NCBI RefSeq assembly: GCF_022699665.1
Contig: NZ_JALDNB010000016.1
Span: forward strand, 48,395 to 112,394
Direction of reading: 5' to 3'
Source of the DNA: Chryseobacterium aahli
Lineage (GTDB): Bacteria; Bacteroidota; Bacteroidia; Flavobacteriales; Weeksellaceae
DNA length: 64,000 bases
Position 1 is the stretch's first letter. Each line of letters opens with the position of its first letter. Below are positions 24,874 through 33,926 of this stretch, piece after piece. The notes under the pieces are model-generated. The model was given only the letters and a program-made list of their open reading frames with translations. It was not told the DNA's origin and made no database searches. The translations under genes and the position numbers were made by a program.

Positions 24874-25614
24874 TTAAAATTTATATTCATCTTTTGTAGG
24901 AATTTCTATCCACTTCTTAAGTTTGTATTGAAAGGTCTTATAAACTTCTTTATTATCATCATAAGTATATCTCACCGTAACAATTTTACCTAAATAATTT
25001 CTGAAATTTATCTCAAATTCCTGATAAGATTTTTCACTAAGATTTAATTTATTTTCTTTATATCCTTTTGCGTGAAAAAAATGATACTTTTCTCCTTCAT
25101 TTGCATTAAAATGACCCAAAATTTCAGTCTTTTTTTGTTTTAAAAATATTAGGATTGCTTTATCATTCTTATCTATATTGAATTTAACATTTTGTACATT
25201 TATAAATTGTCCTTTTTCAGGTAAAAACGGAATTATATTGATATTGAATTTTCTATGTAAATATCTGACTGTTCTCTTATTCCAAAAGTCGGATTGATTA
25301 TATGCTGGATTCCAATAATTACAATAGTGCGGAGTATAATCGAACGGATCTAAAATCATAGTTGTATACTTTGAAAATGGCTGTCTGTAATTGATAATTA
25401 TACTTTTTCTATCGAAAATAAGCTGATCAACAATTTTTTTTTCTAACCTTTTGAAAGAAATATCTTTGAAATCATTTTTTAAATTATTACACTTTTTTAA
25501 ATCCTTTTGTTCTGCTTCCTTTTCTCTTTGAAGCTCCCGAATTGTATCTCTAGGTTTTTGTGCATAACAAAAATAAAACAAAAAAACTAAAAGAATCGGA
25601 AGAATACTTTTCAT
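24874..25614 (-). CDS. Secreted protein of unknown function
   Basis: The 246-residue protein has a signal peptide (MKSILPILLVFLFYFCYAQ) and a coiled, charged segment (RDTIRELQREKEAEQKDLKK). A Tyr- and Asn-rich, probably beta-rich body follows (about 60-240). No recognised domain. Its ATG overlaps the stop of the truncated YhcG fragment (ATGA) and it precedes the TSP3-repeat gene by 10 nt. The last two genes look like a functional secreted pair. Confidence 0.65.
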   Translation of the reverse strand: MKSILPILLVFLFYFCYAQKPRDTIRELQREKEAEQKDLKKCNNLKNDFKDISFKRLEKKIVDQLIFDRKSIIINYRQPFSKYTTMILDPFDYTPHYCNYWNPAYNQSDFWNKRTVRYLHRKFNINIIPFLPEKGQFINVQNVKFNIDKNDKAILIFLKQKKTEILGHFNANEGEKYHFFHAKGYKENKLNLSEKSYQEFEINFRNYLGKIVTVRYTYDDNKEVYKTFQYKLKKWIEIPTKDEYKF

Positions 25615-25964
25615 AAAATAGGTGGTTTTATTGTTTTAGCTACAACATGTTTCGGCCAGCTGATTTCCCCTACCAATGGTTGGAGATTTATATTTGATTG
25701 ATATTCAGAATAAAACTGCATCATTAACCATAAATTAGTAGTGGAAAACCCAACAAATCCAGAAAATTCTTTTTGTAATTCTTTGGATAGTGTAGCAACA
25801 ACTGATTTTCCCCAATTTTCTGTCTGATTCTCCGAAATAGATTTCCCAATTTCCCAATACAAATTAATCAAGGCAACATTCACTGCCTTCATTGCTTCGT
25901 ACTGTGCATTTCTTACTTTAGTTTTAATTTCGGAAATGAATTTTATTTGAGAATTTTCTAACAT
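25611..25964 (-). pseudogene. Truncated YhcG/DUF1016 protein (N-terminal fragment)
   Basis: The 117 residues match the N-terminal domain of YhcG-type DUF1016 nucleases: FISEIKTKVRNAQYEAMKAV, ALINLYWEIGKSI, WGKSVVATLSKELQKEF and FSTTNLWLMMQFY. Full proteins run to about 340 residues and end in a PD-(D/E)xK nuclease domain, which is missing. After the conserved LQPLVGEISWPKHVV the sequence goes to an unrelated tail (AKTIKPPIL) and stops inside the next gene. The remnant has probably lost nuclease activity. It could still be expressed and bind partners. Confidence 0.7.
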
Positions 25965-26208
25965 TGATGATATTCGTTTACATTAATAAAACTGCTTTTA
26001 ATAAAGTAAATGATCTTTTACTTTTAATATTTTTTAATTGAATTTTCAGTTATAATGAAAGTTTTAGTTGTATAAATTTAATACAAAAAAGGAGAAGTGG
26101 GAGGAAAACCTTTCAATAAATATCTAAATTATTTTCAGGCTTTGGATGGAATAAACAGATTGGTAATTTCTGTTTGATAAAGCAAATATAAGAAATAAAA
26201 AATAAATA

Positions 26209-26236
26209 AGGCTTGCAAACTGAATTACAAGCCTTT
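26209..26236 (-). terminator. Terminator of rpiB
   Basis: AAGGCTTG pairs with CAAGCCTT around a 12-nt loop. On the minus strand a T-rich tract follows, just after the rpiB stop. Confidence 0.7.
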
Positions 26237-26241
26237 ATGAT

Positions 26242-26676
26242 TTAACAGAATGCTATTTTATCAACTCTTGTCTGATGCCTTCCTCCTTCAAAATCGGTAG
26301 AGAGAAATCTGTTTGCAATTTCTATAGCAACTTCTTTAGAAATAAATCTAGCAGGGATAGAAATCATATTTGCATCATTATGCTGTCTTGCCAACTCTGC
26401 AATTTCCGGCATCCAACATAGTGCACATCTGATTTTCTGATGTTTGTTTGCCGTAATCTGAACTCCGTTTCCGCTTCCACAGATCAGAATTCCTAGTTCA
26501 TTTTCACCGTTCTCAACAGAAGTTGCTGCAGGGTGCACAAAATCCGGATAATCTACGCTGTCAATAGAAAATGTTCCAAAATCTTGTACTTCAAACTTTT
26601 CTTCAAGATGTTTTTTTAGGATTTCCTTGTATTCAAAACCGGCATGGTCTGCGGCAATAGCGATTTTTCTTTTCAT
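26242..26676 (-). CDS. rpiB: Ribose-5-phosphate isomerase B
   Basis: The length, 144 residues, is normal for RpiB. The opening IAIAADHAGFEYKEIL, the catalytic Cys in GILICGSGNGV, and the phosphate-binding ARFIS / H-Q-T-R-V-D regions are all present. The enzyme interconverts ribose 5-phosphate and ribulose 5-phosphate in the pentose phosphate pathway. It has its own terminator. Confidence 0.94.
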   Translation of the reverse strand: MKRKIAIAADHAGFEYKEILKKHLEEKFEVQDFGTFSIDSVDYPDFVHPAATSVENGENELGILICGSGNGVQITANKHQKIRCALCWMPEIAELARQHNDANMISIPARFISKEVAIEIANRFLSTDFEGGRHQTRVDKIAFC

Positions 26677-26732
26677 TTTTATATACTTTTATTTTTTTAT
26701 TCATTTTCTAACATAAACTGATAACCAATTAA

Positions 26733-28331
26733 TTACAATCCCATTAATTGATTATTTTTAAGTGAGTTTACTTTGTAAGAGAAGTTTATTTTCTTTGTCT
26801 CATTTGCGTTCAATGAAACATCCCAAGTTAGAATTCCGGTCTTTTCATCGTATTCTGCAATCCCATTATCTATCATTGTAATGATAATCTGCTTATCAGA
26901 TGAAATAGGAATTTGGTCTTTTACTTTTATATTTATTTTTTCGCTTTTGTTGTTTCTTACAGTAATTTCGTATGCAAATTGCTGTTCTTTATTTGTTGAA
27001 GAAATATTTTTTGTAAACGTTTTATCTTTTACAGGCTGTCTCTTAACATTGATTTTACGGTCTTCACCCAAAGTAAGAACCATTTTGCTATCAGTAGTTT
27101 CCGGATTTATGACTGTTTTTCCGACGTTGGTATCTTCGAATACGATATTTGCATCAGCTTTTATCAGATTATATTTATCCAAATTCTCAATTTCGGCAAC
27201 CAAAAATGCTGAATTTGAATATCTTGGAACCGAAGAATAAATAAAATTGGCTGGAATCTCGAGAGCATTAAGATTGATGCTATTGTCTTTATTATTAGAC
27301 AAAATTGTATAGTTATCTTCCAATTCATAACTCAAATTTAATTGATTCTGTGAAGCAGTATTTCTTACATTCCCTGTGATTACCACTTCAGCTATTTGAA
27401 CTGAACTTGCGGATCTTGTTGATATTTCATTTTTTTCACTTTCATTATATTTTGGTGGTGGCGGTTGGTAATACAATTGCCAAACACCCAATGTAGGAAG
27501 TACCTTTTGCTGATTCGGATAGCCGGAAACAAGGTTCATTTTGATATTTTTCCAATCTAAACCTGAGTTTTGACGAACCATCGCCTTGTATCCCAAATTT
27601 ATTTTACTGTTCAATCCATTTGCAATGATGTCGTAATAAGGTCGCCAAGAAGCTTCACGAACGGTATATTTAATATCTAAATTAACATTTTCATTAGCTT
27701 CTGCTGAAACTTGAAGGATGAGTTTTCCTCTCGGATAATTTTCTCTTTCTTTATTATTAAGATTAAATTTTGTCTCTAAACCAGCCAATTTATTTTGCCA
27801 CTTTTCTAATATTTCCTGATTGCTGTCGTAGGCTAAATTTAATTCTAATCTTTTCTTTTGATTAAATTTTACCAGCTTAGAGACTTCTGAAGCGTACGAA
27901 GTAGAACCAGAATTTACAGTTTGATTTTTATCTAAAATCTCAATACTTTTTGAAATAGAAACACCTTCTAAGTTCAAATTTTTTATTTGCTTTCTTACTA
28001 AATCTATACTATCTAAAACAATCTTGTGTTGAGGGTTTTTCTTATCCAATGCCACTTCATACATTCCATCATCGTTAGAAAAACGGTAGGTAAGGATAGA
28101 AATTTTATTCTTGCTTCCTATTTTTATGGTACTCTCATCTATATTTTCTGCGATATTGGTAACAACAATTTCCGAACTTCCTTTCGGAATTTTAAAAGCA
28201 GTGCTGGAAAAAAGCTCTCCGGATTGTTCGTAAACCGTAGCAGATTTGAGTTCAGCTTCTGCAAAGATCGATTTTTGGGAAAAAATAGAAATTGAAAAAA
28301 TACTAAAACCTAACAAAAGGAAGTTTTTCAT
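26733..28331 (-). CDS. DUF4139 / mucoidy-inhibitor A-like secreted protein
   Basis: The 532-residue protein has a signal peptide (MKNFLLLGFSIFSISIFSQ) and an N-terminal DUF4140 domain (ATVYEQSGELFSSTAFKIPKG near 32-52). A coiled-coil region lies about 100-190. The DUF4139 C-terminal region begins at VREASWRPYYDI (about 225) and runs to NFSYKVNSL. A SQNQLNLSYELEDNYT region near 325-345 precedes the last beta-rich part. The family is common in Bacteroidota and of unknown role, expected at the periplasm or surface. It lies left of the long gap before pgk and is read away from it. Confidence 0.85.
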   Translation of the reverse strand: MKNFLLLGFSIFSISIFSQKSIFAEAELKSATVYEQSGELFSSTAFKIPKGSSEIVVTNIAENIDESTIKIGSKNKISILTYRFSNDDGMYEVALDKKNPQHKIVLDSIDLVRKQIKNLNLEGVSISKSIEILDKNQTVNSGSTSYASEVSKLVKFNQKKRLELNLAYDSNQEILEKWQNKLAGLETKFNLNNKERENYPRGKLILQVSAEANENVNLDIKYTVREASWRPYYDIIANGLNSKINLGYKAMVRQNSGLDWKNIKMNLVSGYPNQQKVLPTLGVWQLYYQPPPPKYNESEKNEISTRSASSVQIAEVVITGNVRNTASQNQLNLSYELEDNYTILSNNKDNSINLNALEIPANFIYSSVPRYSNSAFLVAEIENLDKYNLIKADANIVFEDTNVGKTVINPETTDSKMVLTLGEDRKINVKRQPVKDKTFTKNISSTNKEQQFAYEITVRNNKSEKINIKVKDQIPISSDKQIIITMIDNGIAEYDEKTGILTWDVSLNANETKKINFSYKVNSLKNNQLMGL

Positions 28332-28949
28332 TTTTTTAACATTTGAATACTACAAATTTAAGTATTAAAATGCAAAATGTTATTTACCTACTCATAAAAT
28401 GTGAAAAGCACTGTGAATAACTGTGGAAAACTTTTCTGAACTAAATATTTCCTAATCCAAATAAAACGTTACTGAAAGTTGTCTCCAAAAATAATGACCA
28501 AAACTTCAAAAAACTTTCCTGTCAGAAATCTGGCATTTCTCCATAATCAAGAAACTAATATTTAACATTGTTCAAAAGTTACTAATATTTGTTAATAAGT
28601 CTTAAAATTATCAGATGTTCAGCAATTTACATTGTTAATTAAATATGAATTGAATTCAAACTGTATGTTATGAAGTTTTAACAGAAAAGTTATCCCCGAA
28701 ACTCACAACACTCAACAACAACTATCATTCTTTTTTTTATATATAAAGAAATTAATGTTGATTAGTGAGTGATGAGTTTGTGGGAAGTTTTTTGAAAACT
28801 TTTGTCTTTTTGAATCTTTTGCAAAAGTTTAAAATCTTACATTTGTGAAACAAAAATTAGAAAATATTTATGAATCGAAATGAATTGAGAATACACAAGA
28901 ACTAATTCATCAAAACGATTTCAAAAAAATAAAAATATTAAATCAGCAT
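28332..28949. other. Candidate replication origin region (oriC-like)
   Basis: This 618-nt A+T-rich gap between divergent genes holds words one or two bases off the DnaA box. They are TGTGAATAA (28412) followed at once by TGTGGAAAA (28422), TTATCCCCG (28690) and TGTGGGAAG (28779). An A+T-rich tract with a run of T then TATATAAAG (about 28730-28750) could be an unwinding element. Perfect parS sites follow at 31.9 and 33.8 kb, and mnmG is a common origin neighbour. Against it: no perfect DnaA box, and dnaA is not in view. It also holds the pgk promoter. Confidence 0.4.
28818..28845 (+). promoter_or_regulatory. Promoter candidate for pgk (TTTG ... TACATTTG)
   Basis: TTTG at 28818 and TACATTTG at 28838 are 16 nt apart, slightly short for this class. 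The leader to the ATG at 28950 would be about 100 nt. Confidence 0.4.
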
Positions 28950-30140
28950 ATGAAAACAATCAATGATTTCAATTTTAAAGATAAAAAAGCCTTAGTAAGA
29001 GTTGACTTTAATGTACCTCAGGACGACCAGTTGAAAGTTACAGACAACACAAGAATTTCGGCAGTGAAACCAACAGTTGAAAAGATTCTTAAAGACGGAG
29101 GTTCTGTAATTTTAATGACACACCTAGGTAGACCAAAAGGAGAAGTTAAAGATGAATTTTCTTTAAAACATATTGTAGAAGAAGTTTCTAATGTTCTTGG
29201 TCATCAGATTAAGTTTGTAGAAGAATCGATAGGAGAGAAGGCTGAGCAAGCTGCTGCAGAACTTCAACCTGGCGAGATTTTATTATTGGAAAACCTGCGT
29301 TTTCATAATGAAGAAGAGAAAGGTGATGAGGCGTTTGCTGAAAAACTTTCAAAATTAGGTGATGCTTACGTGAATGATGCCTTTGGTACAGCCCATAGAG
29401 CTCATGCTTCTACAGCGGTTATTGCTAATTATTTCGAATCAACTAAATTTTTCGGTTTATTGATGGCTAATGAATTAAAAGCGATTGATAAAGTTTTAAA
29501 AAGCGGTGAAAAGCCTGTTACAGCGATATTAGGAGGATCAAAAGTTTCAACTAAAATTACCATTATAGAAAATATTTTACCTGCAGTTGATAATTTAATT
29601 ATCGGTGGAGGTATGGCATTTACTTTTATTAAAGCACTTGGTGGTAAAATAGGAAATTCTTTAGTTGAAGAAGATAAATTGCCTTTAGCGTTAGAAATTT
29701 TAGGTAAAGCAAAAGAACACAATGTGAAAGTTTATCTTCCTTCCGATACTATTATTGCTGAAAGTTTCAGTAATGATGCAGATATAAAAGAAACTGATAT
29801 CTATGAAATTCCAGAAGGTTGGATGGGATTAGATGCAGGGCCAAAATCTCGTGAGCAGTTTAATGATGTTTTATTAAACTCTAGAACAATTCTTTGGAAT
29901 GGGCCGATTGGTGTTTTCGAAATGTCTAATTTCTCTGCCGGTACAATTGCTTTAGGTGATAGTATTGCTGAAGCTACAAAATTAGGAGCTTTCTCTTTAG
30001 TAGGTGGTGGTGACAGTGTAGCTTTTGTTAAACAATTCGGTTATGCTGATAAAGTGAGTTATGTTTCTACGGGAGGAGGGGCGATGTTGGAAAGTTTAGA
30101 AGGTTTAGAACTTCCGGGTATTGCTGCGATTAATAAATAA
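28950..30140 (+). CDS. pgk: Phosphoglycerate kinase
   Basis: This 396-residue protein has the complete PGK pattern: KKALVRVDFNVPQD near the start, MTHLGRPKG, LLLENLRFHNEEEKGD, GDAYVNDAFGTAHRAH, and the C-terminal nucleotide loop VGGGDSVAFVKQFG followed by STGGGAMLESLEG. It makes ATP from 1,3-bisphosphoglycerate in glycolysis. The gene stands alone with a leader of about 100 nt and a strong terminator. Confidence 0.97.
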   Translation: MKTINDFNFKDKKALVRVDFNVPQDDQLKVTDNTRISAVKPTVEKILKDGGSVILMTHLGRPKGEVKDEFSLKHIVEEVSNVLGHQIKFVEESIGEKAEQAAAELQPGEILLLENLRFHNEEEKGDEAFAEKLSKLGDAYVNDAFGTAHRAHASTAVIANYFESTKFFGLLMANELKAIDKVLKSGEKPVTAILGGSKVSTKITIIENILPAVDNLIIGGGMAFTFIKALGGKIGNSLVEEDKLPLALEILGKAKEHNVKVYLPSDTIIAESFSNDADIKETDIYEIPEGWMGLDAGPKSREQFNDVLLNSRTILWNGPIGVFEMSNFSAGTIALGDSIAEATKLGAFSLVGGGDSVAFVKQFGYADKVSYVSTGGGAMLESLEGLELPGIAAINK

Positions 30141-30165
30141 TAATAATTTTCTAAATAAATAAATA

Positions 30166-30190
30166 AAACCGCTGATTATTTCGGCGGTTT
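30166..30190. terminator. Terminator between pgk and convergent lipoprotein gene
   Basis: AAACCGC pairs with GCGGTTT, followed by TTT on the plus strand and preceded by A-rich sequence, so it works in both directions. Confidence 0.75.
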
Positions 30191-30196
30191 TTGTCA

Positions 30197-30805
30197 TTAA
30201 TATTTCTCTACTTTTGTTTTGAAATATCCTTTTGCAAAGTATTCTACAGGTTTAAGGTATGTTTTTTCATCTTTACATTTAAATTCTACATATCCAAAAA
30301 TACTGTCATTTTCCTTATATTTTCTCTTATTTAAAACTAACTTATTAAAGATGAATTTCAAGTTTGGACTTTTATATTTAGATGGTCCGGCATCTGAGAA
30401 AGAAGAATAATTGATTTTGTATTTATTTTTAAAGAAAGATATAGAAAATCCATCTCCTGTAAAACCATCACTATTCATCACATTTATAGAAAGTGTATCA
30501 GATTTCCCATAATTAGCACTACAGATTCTATTTCTTGTAAACATTTCATTTTTTTTGTTAACTGTATCTTTTAGATTAATCTTTTCATTTTGCAAAAAAA
30601 TAATATTATTTGTTTTATTTTTTAATGTTGCGCTATCAAACAAAATGGAGAATTCTTTTTCATTATTAAGCTTTTTTAAATTTATATTATTTTGAATATA
30701 AGAATTTATTTCTACAACTTTCCAATCGTCATTTTGATTTGCTTTTTCATTTTTATTACATGAAACTAGTAGAAATAATATTATAGGTAAAAAGTTCTTT
30801 TTCAT
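30197..30805 (-). CDS. Hypothetical lipoprotein
   Basis: The 202-residue protein has a lipoprotein signal ending in LLVSC (Cys16) and then an Asn/Lys-rich body, probably beta-rich (TLSINVMNSDGFTGDGFSIS, DSIFGYVEFKCKDEKTY). Four Cys residues including the lipid Cys. I do not recognise the family. It is monocistronic and convergent with pgk. Confidence 0.65.
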   Translation of the reverse strand: MKKNFLPIILFLLVSCNKNEKANQNDDWKVVEINSYIQNNINLKKLNNEKEFSILFDSATLKNKTNNIIFLQNEKINLKDTVNKKNEMFTRNRICSANYGKSDTLSINVMNSDGFTGDGFSISFFKNKYKINYSSFSDAGPSKYKSPNLKFIFNKLVLNKRKYKENDSIFGYVEFKCKDEKTYLKPVEYFAKGYFKTKVEKY

Positions 30806-30851
30806 ATAATTAATTCTTGTACAACTAAAATAAATAATTTTCTATCTGTAA

Positions 30852-30889
30852 AAAAACAAATCCGAAAAATTAATTTCGGATTTGTTTTT
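30852..30889 (-). terminator. Terminator after the methyltransferase gene
   Basis: A long perfect stem (AAAAACAAATCCGAAA/TTTCGGATTTGTTTTT) closes on a small loop, with T-runs on both sides. Confidence 0.85.
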
Positions 30890-30958
30890 GTGTAAAATAT
30901 AAAATTTCCGAGGAAATACTAAAATTTGGCTTTCAGAAATGGCTTAAAAATCGATTTT

Positions 30959-31780
30959 CTATTTTTTTTCGATAATGTATATCAAACTTGAAAATTCGTT
31001 AGAAAATAATGCTTTTACGTTAGAAATAGTTCCGTGAACGACTGCTTTTAGCCAAAATAGGGGTGATTTTTTGTATTTTTCGCTCAACATCGAGATGTAG
31101 TAGGAATCTAAAACCAAAGGTTTCATTTTTCTCATTTTCCAATTATGATTTTTTGAAATAAGATTTTCCATTCCATTTTTAGAGAAATGGTAGATGTGTC
31201 TTGGCACGTCGTAAGCTGCCCAAAATTCTTTATAATGTTTTGCATCGTAAGAAGTGGGGTTGGGAACCGCAATAATCAATAAACCTTTTTCTTTTAATTT
31301 GGAATGAAAAACTGACAACATTTCACTTTGATTTTCTATGTGTTCGAAGACATGCCAAAGAGTAATTGCATCTAAACTTTCGTTTTCTATTAATTGAATA
31401 TCTGCTATTATTTTTGCTTTTGAGACCTTATTTGTTGCTGCAGTTTTAGCATCAGGATCTGGTTCAAATCCATAAGTTTCAAAATCATTTTCAATAAATT
31501 TTACAAATTCTCCTGCACCGCAACCATAATCTAATACCTTAGAATTCTTTTTTATTCTATCAATAAGAATAGTTTTTTTATACTGAAGATTGAAAGATTG
31601 TAAAAATTTATACAGTTTTTCTTTTAAACTTCCTGAGTCCTGGTGATGAGAAATGTAATCTTCACTTTCATAATATTTAGAAATATTGGATGGAATAGGG
31701 GAAGTTTTAAAAATTCCTTTTGTTTCCGTTTCTTGTATTTCAAATATTTCCTGAGAAAGAAAATGATCTTTTATTTTCAT
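30959..31780 (-). CDS. Class I SAM-dependent methyltransferase
   Basis: The 273-residue protein has the SAM-binding motif VLDYGCGAGEFVKFI (about 86-100), the acidic end of beta-2 in YGFEPDPD and the motif LWHVFEHIENQ (about 141-151) of the UbiG/Methyltransf_23 type. An unusual N-terminal segment (SPIPSNISKYYESEDYISHH) is shared with glycan- or small-molecule-modifying methyltransferases of Bacteroidota. Substrate unknown. The start at 31780 is well supported. The parS site 1 lies just upstream of it. Confidence 0.85.
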   Translation of the reverse strand: MKIKDHFLSQEIFEIQETETKGIFKTSPIPSNISKYYESEDYISHHQDSGSLKEKLYKFLQSFNLQYKKTILIDRIKKNSKVLDYGCGAGEFVKFIENDFETYGFEPDPDAKTAATNKVSKAKIIADIQLIENESLDAITLWHVFEHIENQSEMLSVFHSKLKEKGLLIIAVPNPTSYDAKHYKEFWAAYDVPRHIYHFSKNGMENLISKNHNWKMRKMKPLVLDSYYISMLSEKYKKSPLFWLKAVVHGTISNVKALFSNEFSSLIYIIEKK

Positions 31781-31856
31781 TTTGATTATTGTATTTTAAA
31801 AATAAAGGTATTCAGAAAAGTGTTTTAAGCCTCTAAATACCTTAGTTTATTGTAAA

Positions 31857-31872
31857 TGTTTCACGTGAAACA
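31857..31872. other. parS: parS centromere site 1 (perfect)
   Basis: The 16-bp palindrome TGTTTCACGTGAAACA is the universal ParB-binding parS consensus. It lies between mnmG and the methyltransferase gene. A TTTAAGCCT word starts 33 nt upstream, as at site 2. Confidence 0.92.
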
Positions 31873-31880
31873 TATTTGAT

Positions 31881-33743
31881 TTATCGTCCTAAATAGACCA
31901 TTAAAACGTTAATATCAGCCGGAGAAACACCACTTATTCTTCCTGCTTGAGCCAAAGTTTTAGGTCTTACTTTATTCATTTTTTGCTTTGCTTCCGAAGA
32001 AAGACTTGTAATTTTAATGTAATCAAAATCCTCAGGAATCTTTACATTTTCAAGTCTGTTCAGCTTAGCAACATTCTCTTTTTCTTTTTCAATATAGCCT
32101 TTGTACTTGATATTCACTTCAGCTTGTTCTCTTACTTCATCGCTGTATTGAGAAGTGAATTCTTTTATAGAATCAATTTCATCCAGTTTATCTAAAGTAA
32201 TATTAGGTCTTGTCAGAAATTGAGAAGCTCTGTAAGCCTGATCTACTGGATTGCTTTCAATGCTTTCTAAGATTGGATTGATAATTCCTGGCTTTAAAGA
32301 AGTTTCTCTAAGATATGTCTCAAGTTCCTGACTTTTAGTGATTTTCTCTTCAACTTTTTTCAATCTTTCTTCTTTTGCTAAACCTAAATTATATGCTTTT
32401 TCAGTCAATCTAATGTCTGCATTATCTTGTCTTAAAAGCAATCTGTATTCAGCTCTTGAAGTAAACATTCTGTAGGGTTCTTCAGTACCTTTTGTAATCA
32501 AATCATCGATTAAAACGCCGATATAAGCCTCATCTCTGTTCAAAATGAAGTCATCCTTCTCATGAACTTTATTGTGAGCATTAATACCTGCCATTAAGCC
32601 TTGTCCGGCAGCTTCTTCATAACCTGTAGTTCCATTAATCTGACCTGCAAAGTATAAATTATCCACCAATTTTGTTTCTAAAGTATGCTTTAACTGAGTA
32701 GGAGGGAAGTAGTCATATTCAATAGCATAGCCTGGTCTGAATACTTTTACATTTTCAAATCCGGGGATGTGTTTCATTGCTTTGATCTGAACATCTTCAG
32801 GTAAAGAAGAACTGAATCCATTGACATAGATTTCTACAGTTTTCCAACCTTCCGGTTCTACGAAAAGCTGGTGTCTTGTACGTTCTGCAAAACGGTTTAT
32901 TTTATCTTCAATACTAGGACAGTATCTTGGGCCCAAACTCTGAATGGTTCCGTTAAACATGGGACTTCTATCAAAACCTTCACGTAAAATGTCGTGTACG
33001 GCTTCGTTGGTATAAACAATATGACAGCTTAATTGTTTGGTTAATTTAGGAGTATCTAAATAGCTGAATTTTTGAGGATTTTCATCTCCTTTTTGTTCTT
33101 CCATTTTAGAATAATCAAGGCTTCTTCCATCTACTCTTGGTGGAGTACCAGTCTTCATTCTTCCAGCTTCAAAACCTAAAGAAACCAACTGTTCTGTGAT
33201 TCCGAAAGCTCTTGGTTCACCCATTCTACCACCTCCTAATTGTTTATCACCAACATGGATTAATCCATTCAGGAAAGTACCGTTGGTAAGAACAACTGAG
33301 TTTGATCTGATTTCAATTCCTAAAGAAGTTACTACTCCTACTGCTTTATTATTTTCTATAATCAAGCTCTTCACCATATCCTGAAAGAAATCAAGATTGG
33401 GAGTGTTTTCTAATGCATAACGCCATTCTTCTGCGAACAACATTCTATCATTTTGCGTTCTAGGAGACCACATAGCAGGACCTTTTGAAAGGTTCAGCAT
33501 TTTGAATTGTATCGCAGATTTGTCAGCAATAATTCCGGAGTAACCTCCCATTGCATCTATCTCTCTTACGATTTGTCCTTTGGCAATTCCACCCATTGCC
33601 GGGTTGCAGCTCATCTGTCCGATGGTCTGCATATTCATAGTAACCAATAAAGTTTTTGAACCTAAATTGGCAGCAGCGGCAGCAGCTTCACAACCTGCGT
33701 GACCTGCACCTACTACAATTACATCATATATTTCTGAAATCAT
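31881..33743 (-). CDS. mnmG: tRNA uridine 5-carboxymethylaminomethyl modification enzyme MnmG
   Basis: This 620-residue flavoprotein has the FAD-binding GAGHAGCEAAAAAA near residues 12-25, MSCNPAMGGIAKGQIVREID, and the conserved Cys block SCHIVYTNEAVHDILREG. The TGYEEAAGQGLMAGINAH signature lies near residue 378, and the C-terminal domain contains the ARISGVSPADINVL end. With MnmE it adds the xm5U34 modification to tRNA. gidA/mnmG is often close to the chromosomal origin and parS sites. Here it lies between two perfect parS sites. Confidence 0.97.
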   Translation of the reverse strand: MISEIYDVIVVGAGHAGCEAAAAAANLGSKTLLVTMNMQTIGQMSCNPAMGGIAKGQIVREIDAMGGYSGIIADKSAIQFKMLNLSKGPAMWSPRTQNDRMLFAEEWRYALENTPNLDFFQDMVKSLIIENNKAVGVVTSLGIEIRSNSVVLTNGTFLNGLIHVGDKQLGGGRMGEPRAFGITEQLVSLGFEAGRMKTGTPPRVDGRSLDYSKMEEQKGDENPQKFSYLDTPKLTKQLSCHIVYTNEAVHDILREGFDRSPMFNGTIQSLGPRYCPSIEDKINRFAERTRHQLFVEPEGWKTVEIYVNGFSSSLPEDVQIKAMKHIPGFENVKVFRPGYAIEYDYFPPTQLKHTLETKLVDNLYFAGQINGTTGYEEAAGQGLMAGINAHNKVHEKDDFILNRDEAYIGVLIDDLITKGTEEPYRMFTSRAEYRLLLRQDNADIRLTEKAYNLGLAKEERLKKVEEKITKSQELETYLRETSLKPGIINPILESIESNPVDQAYRASQFLTRPNITLDKLDEIDSIKEFTSQYSDEVREQAEVNIKYKGYIEKEKENVAKLNRLENVKIPEDFDYIKITSLSSEAKQKMNKVRPKTLAQAGRISGVSPADINVLMVYLGR

Positions 33744-33755
33744 TTTAATTGCTTA

Positions 33756-33825
33756 TTTAAGCCTTAAATTTTTAAATTCTGTATAAATGTTTCACGTGAA
33801 ACATTGTATCGAAATAAGGCTTAAA
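33756..33825. repeat. Inverted repeat bracketing parS site 2
   Basis: TTTAAGCCTTA (33756-33766) and TAAGGCTTAAA (33815-33825) are perfect inverted arms around parS 2. Site 1 has only the left-type arm. Confidence 0.75.
33788..33803. other. parS: parS centromere site 2 (perfect)
   Basis: A second exact copy of TGTTTCACGTGAAACA, 44 nt upstream of the mnmG start codon and 1931 bp from site 1. ParB spreading from here would cover the mnmG promoter. Confidence 0.92.
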
Positions 33826-33874
33826 ATCGCCTGTATTCCGTGGTTTATGCCCCGATGGTAGCATTTGTTTGAGC

Positions 33875-33901
33875 TCTTTTTTCTTTGAAAAAGAAAAAAA
33901 G
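33875..33901 (-). terminator. Terminator of the murF-patatin-ybeY unit
   Basis: CTTTTTTCTTT pairs with AAAGAAAAAAAG around a 3-nt loop, 26 nt past the ybeY stop on the minus strand. Confidence 0.65.
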
Positions 33902-33926
33902 CGAGTGCGGACAGCGGGAATAGCTC

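Noticed and set aside
28412..28430. Definite DnaA boxes
   Set aside because: Both words differ by one base from TGTGGATAA; they were kept only as part of a candidate origin, not as proven boxes.
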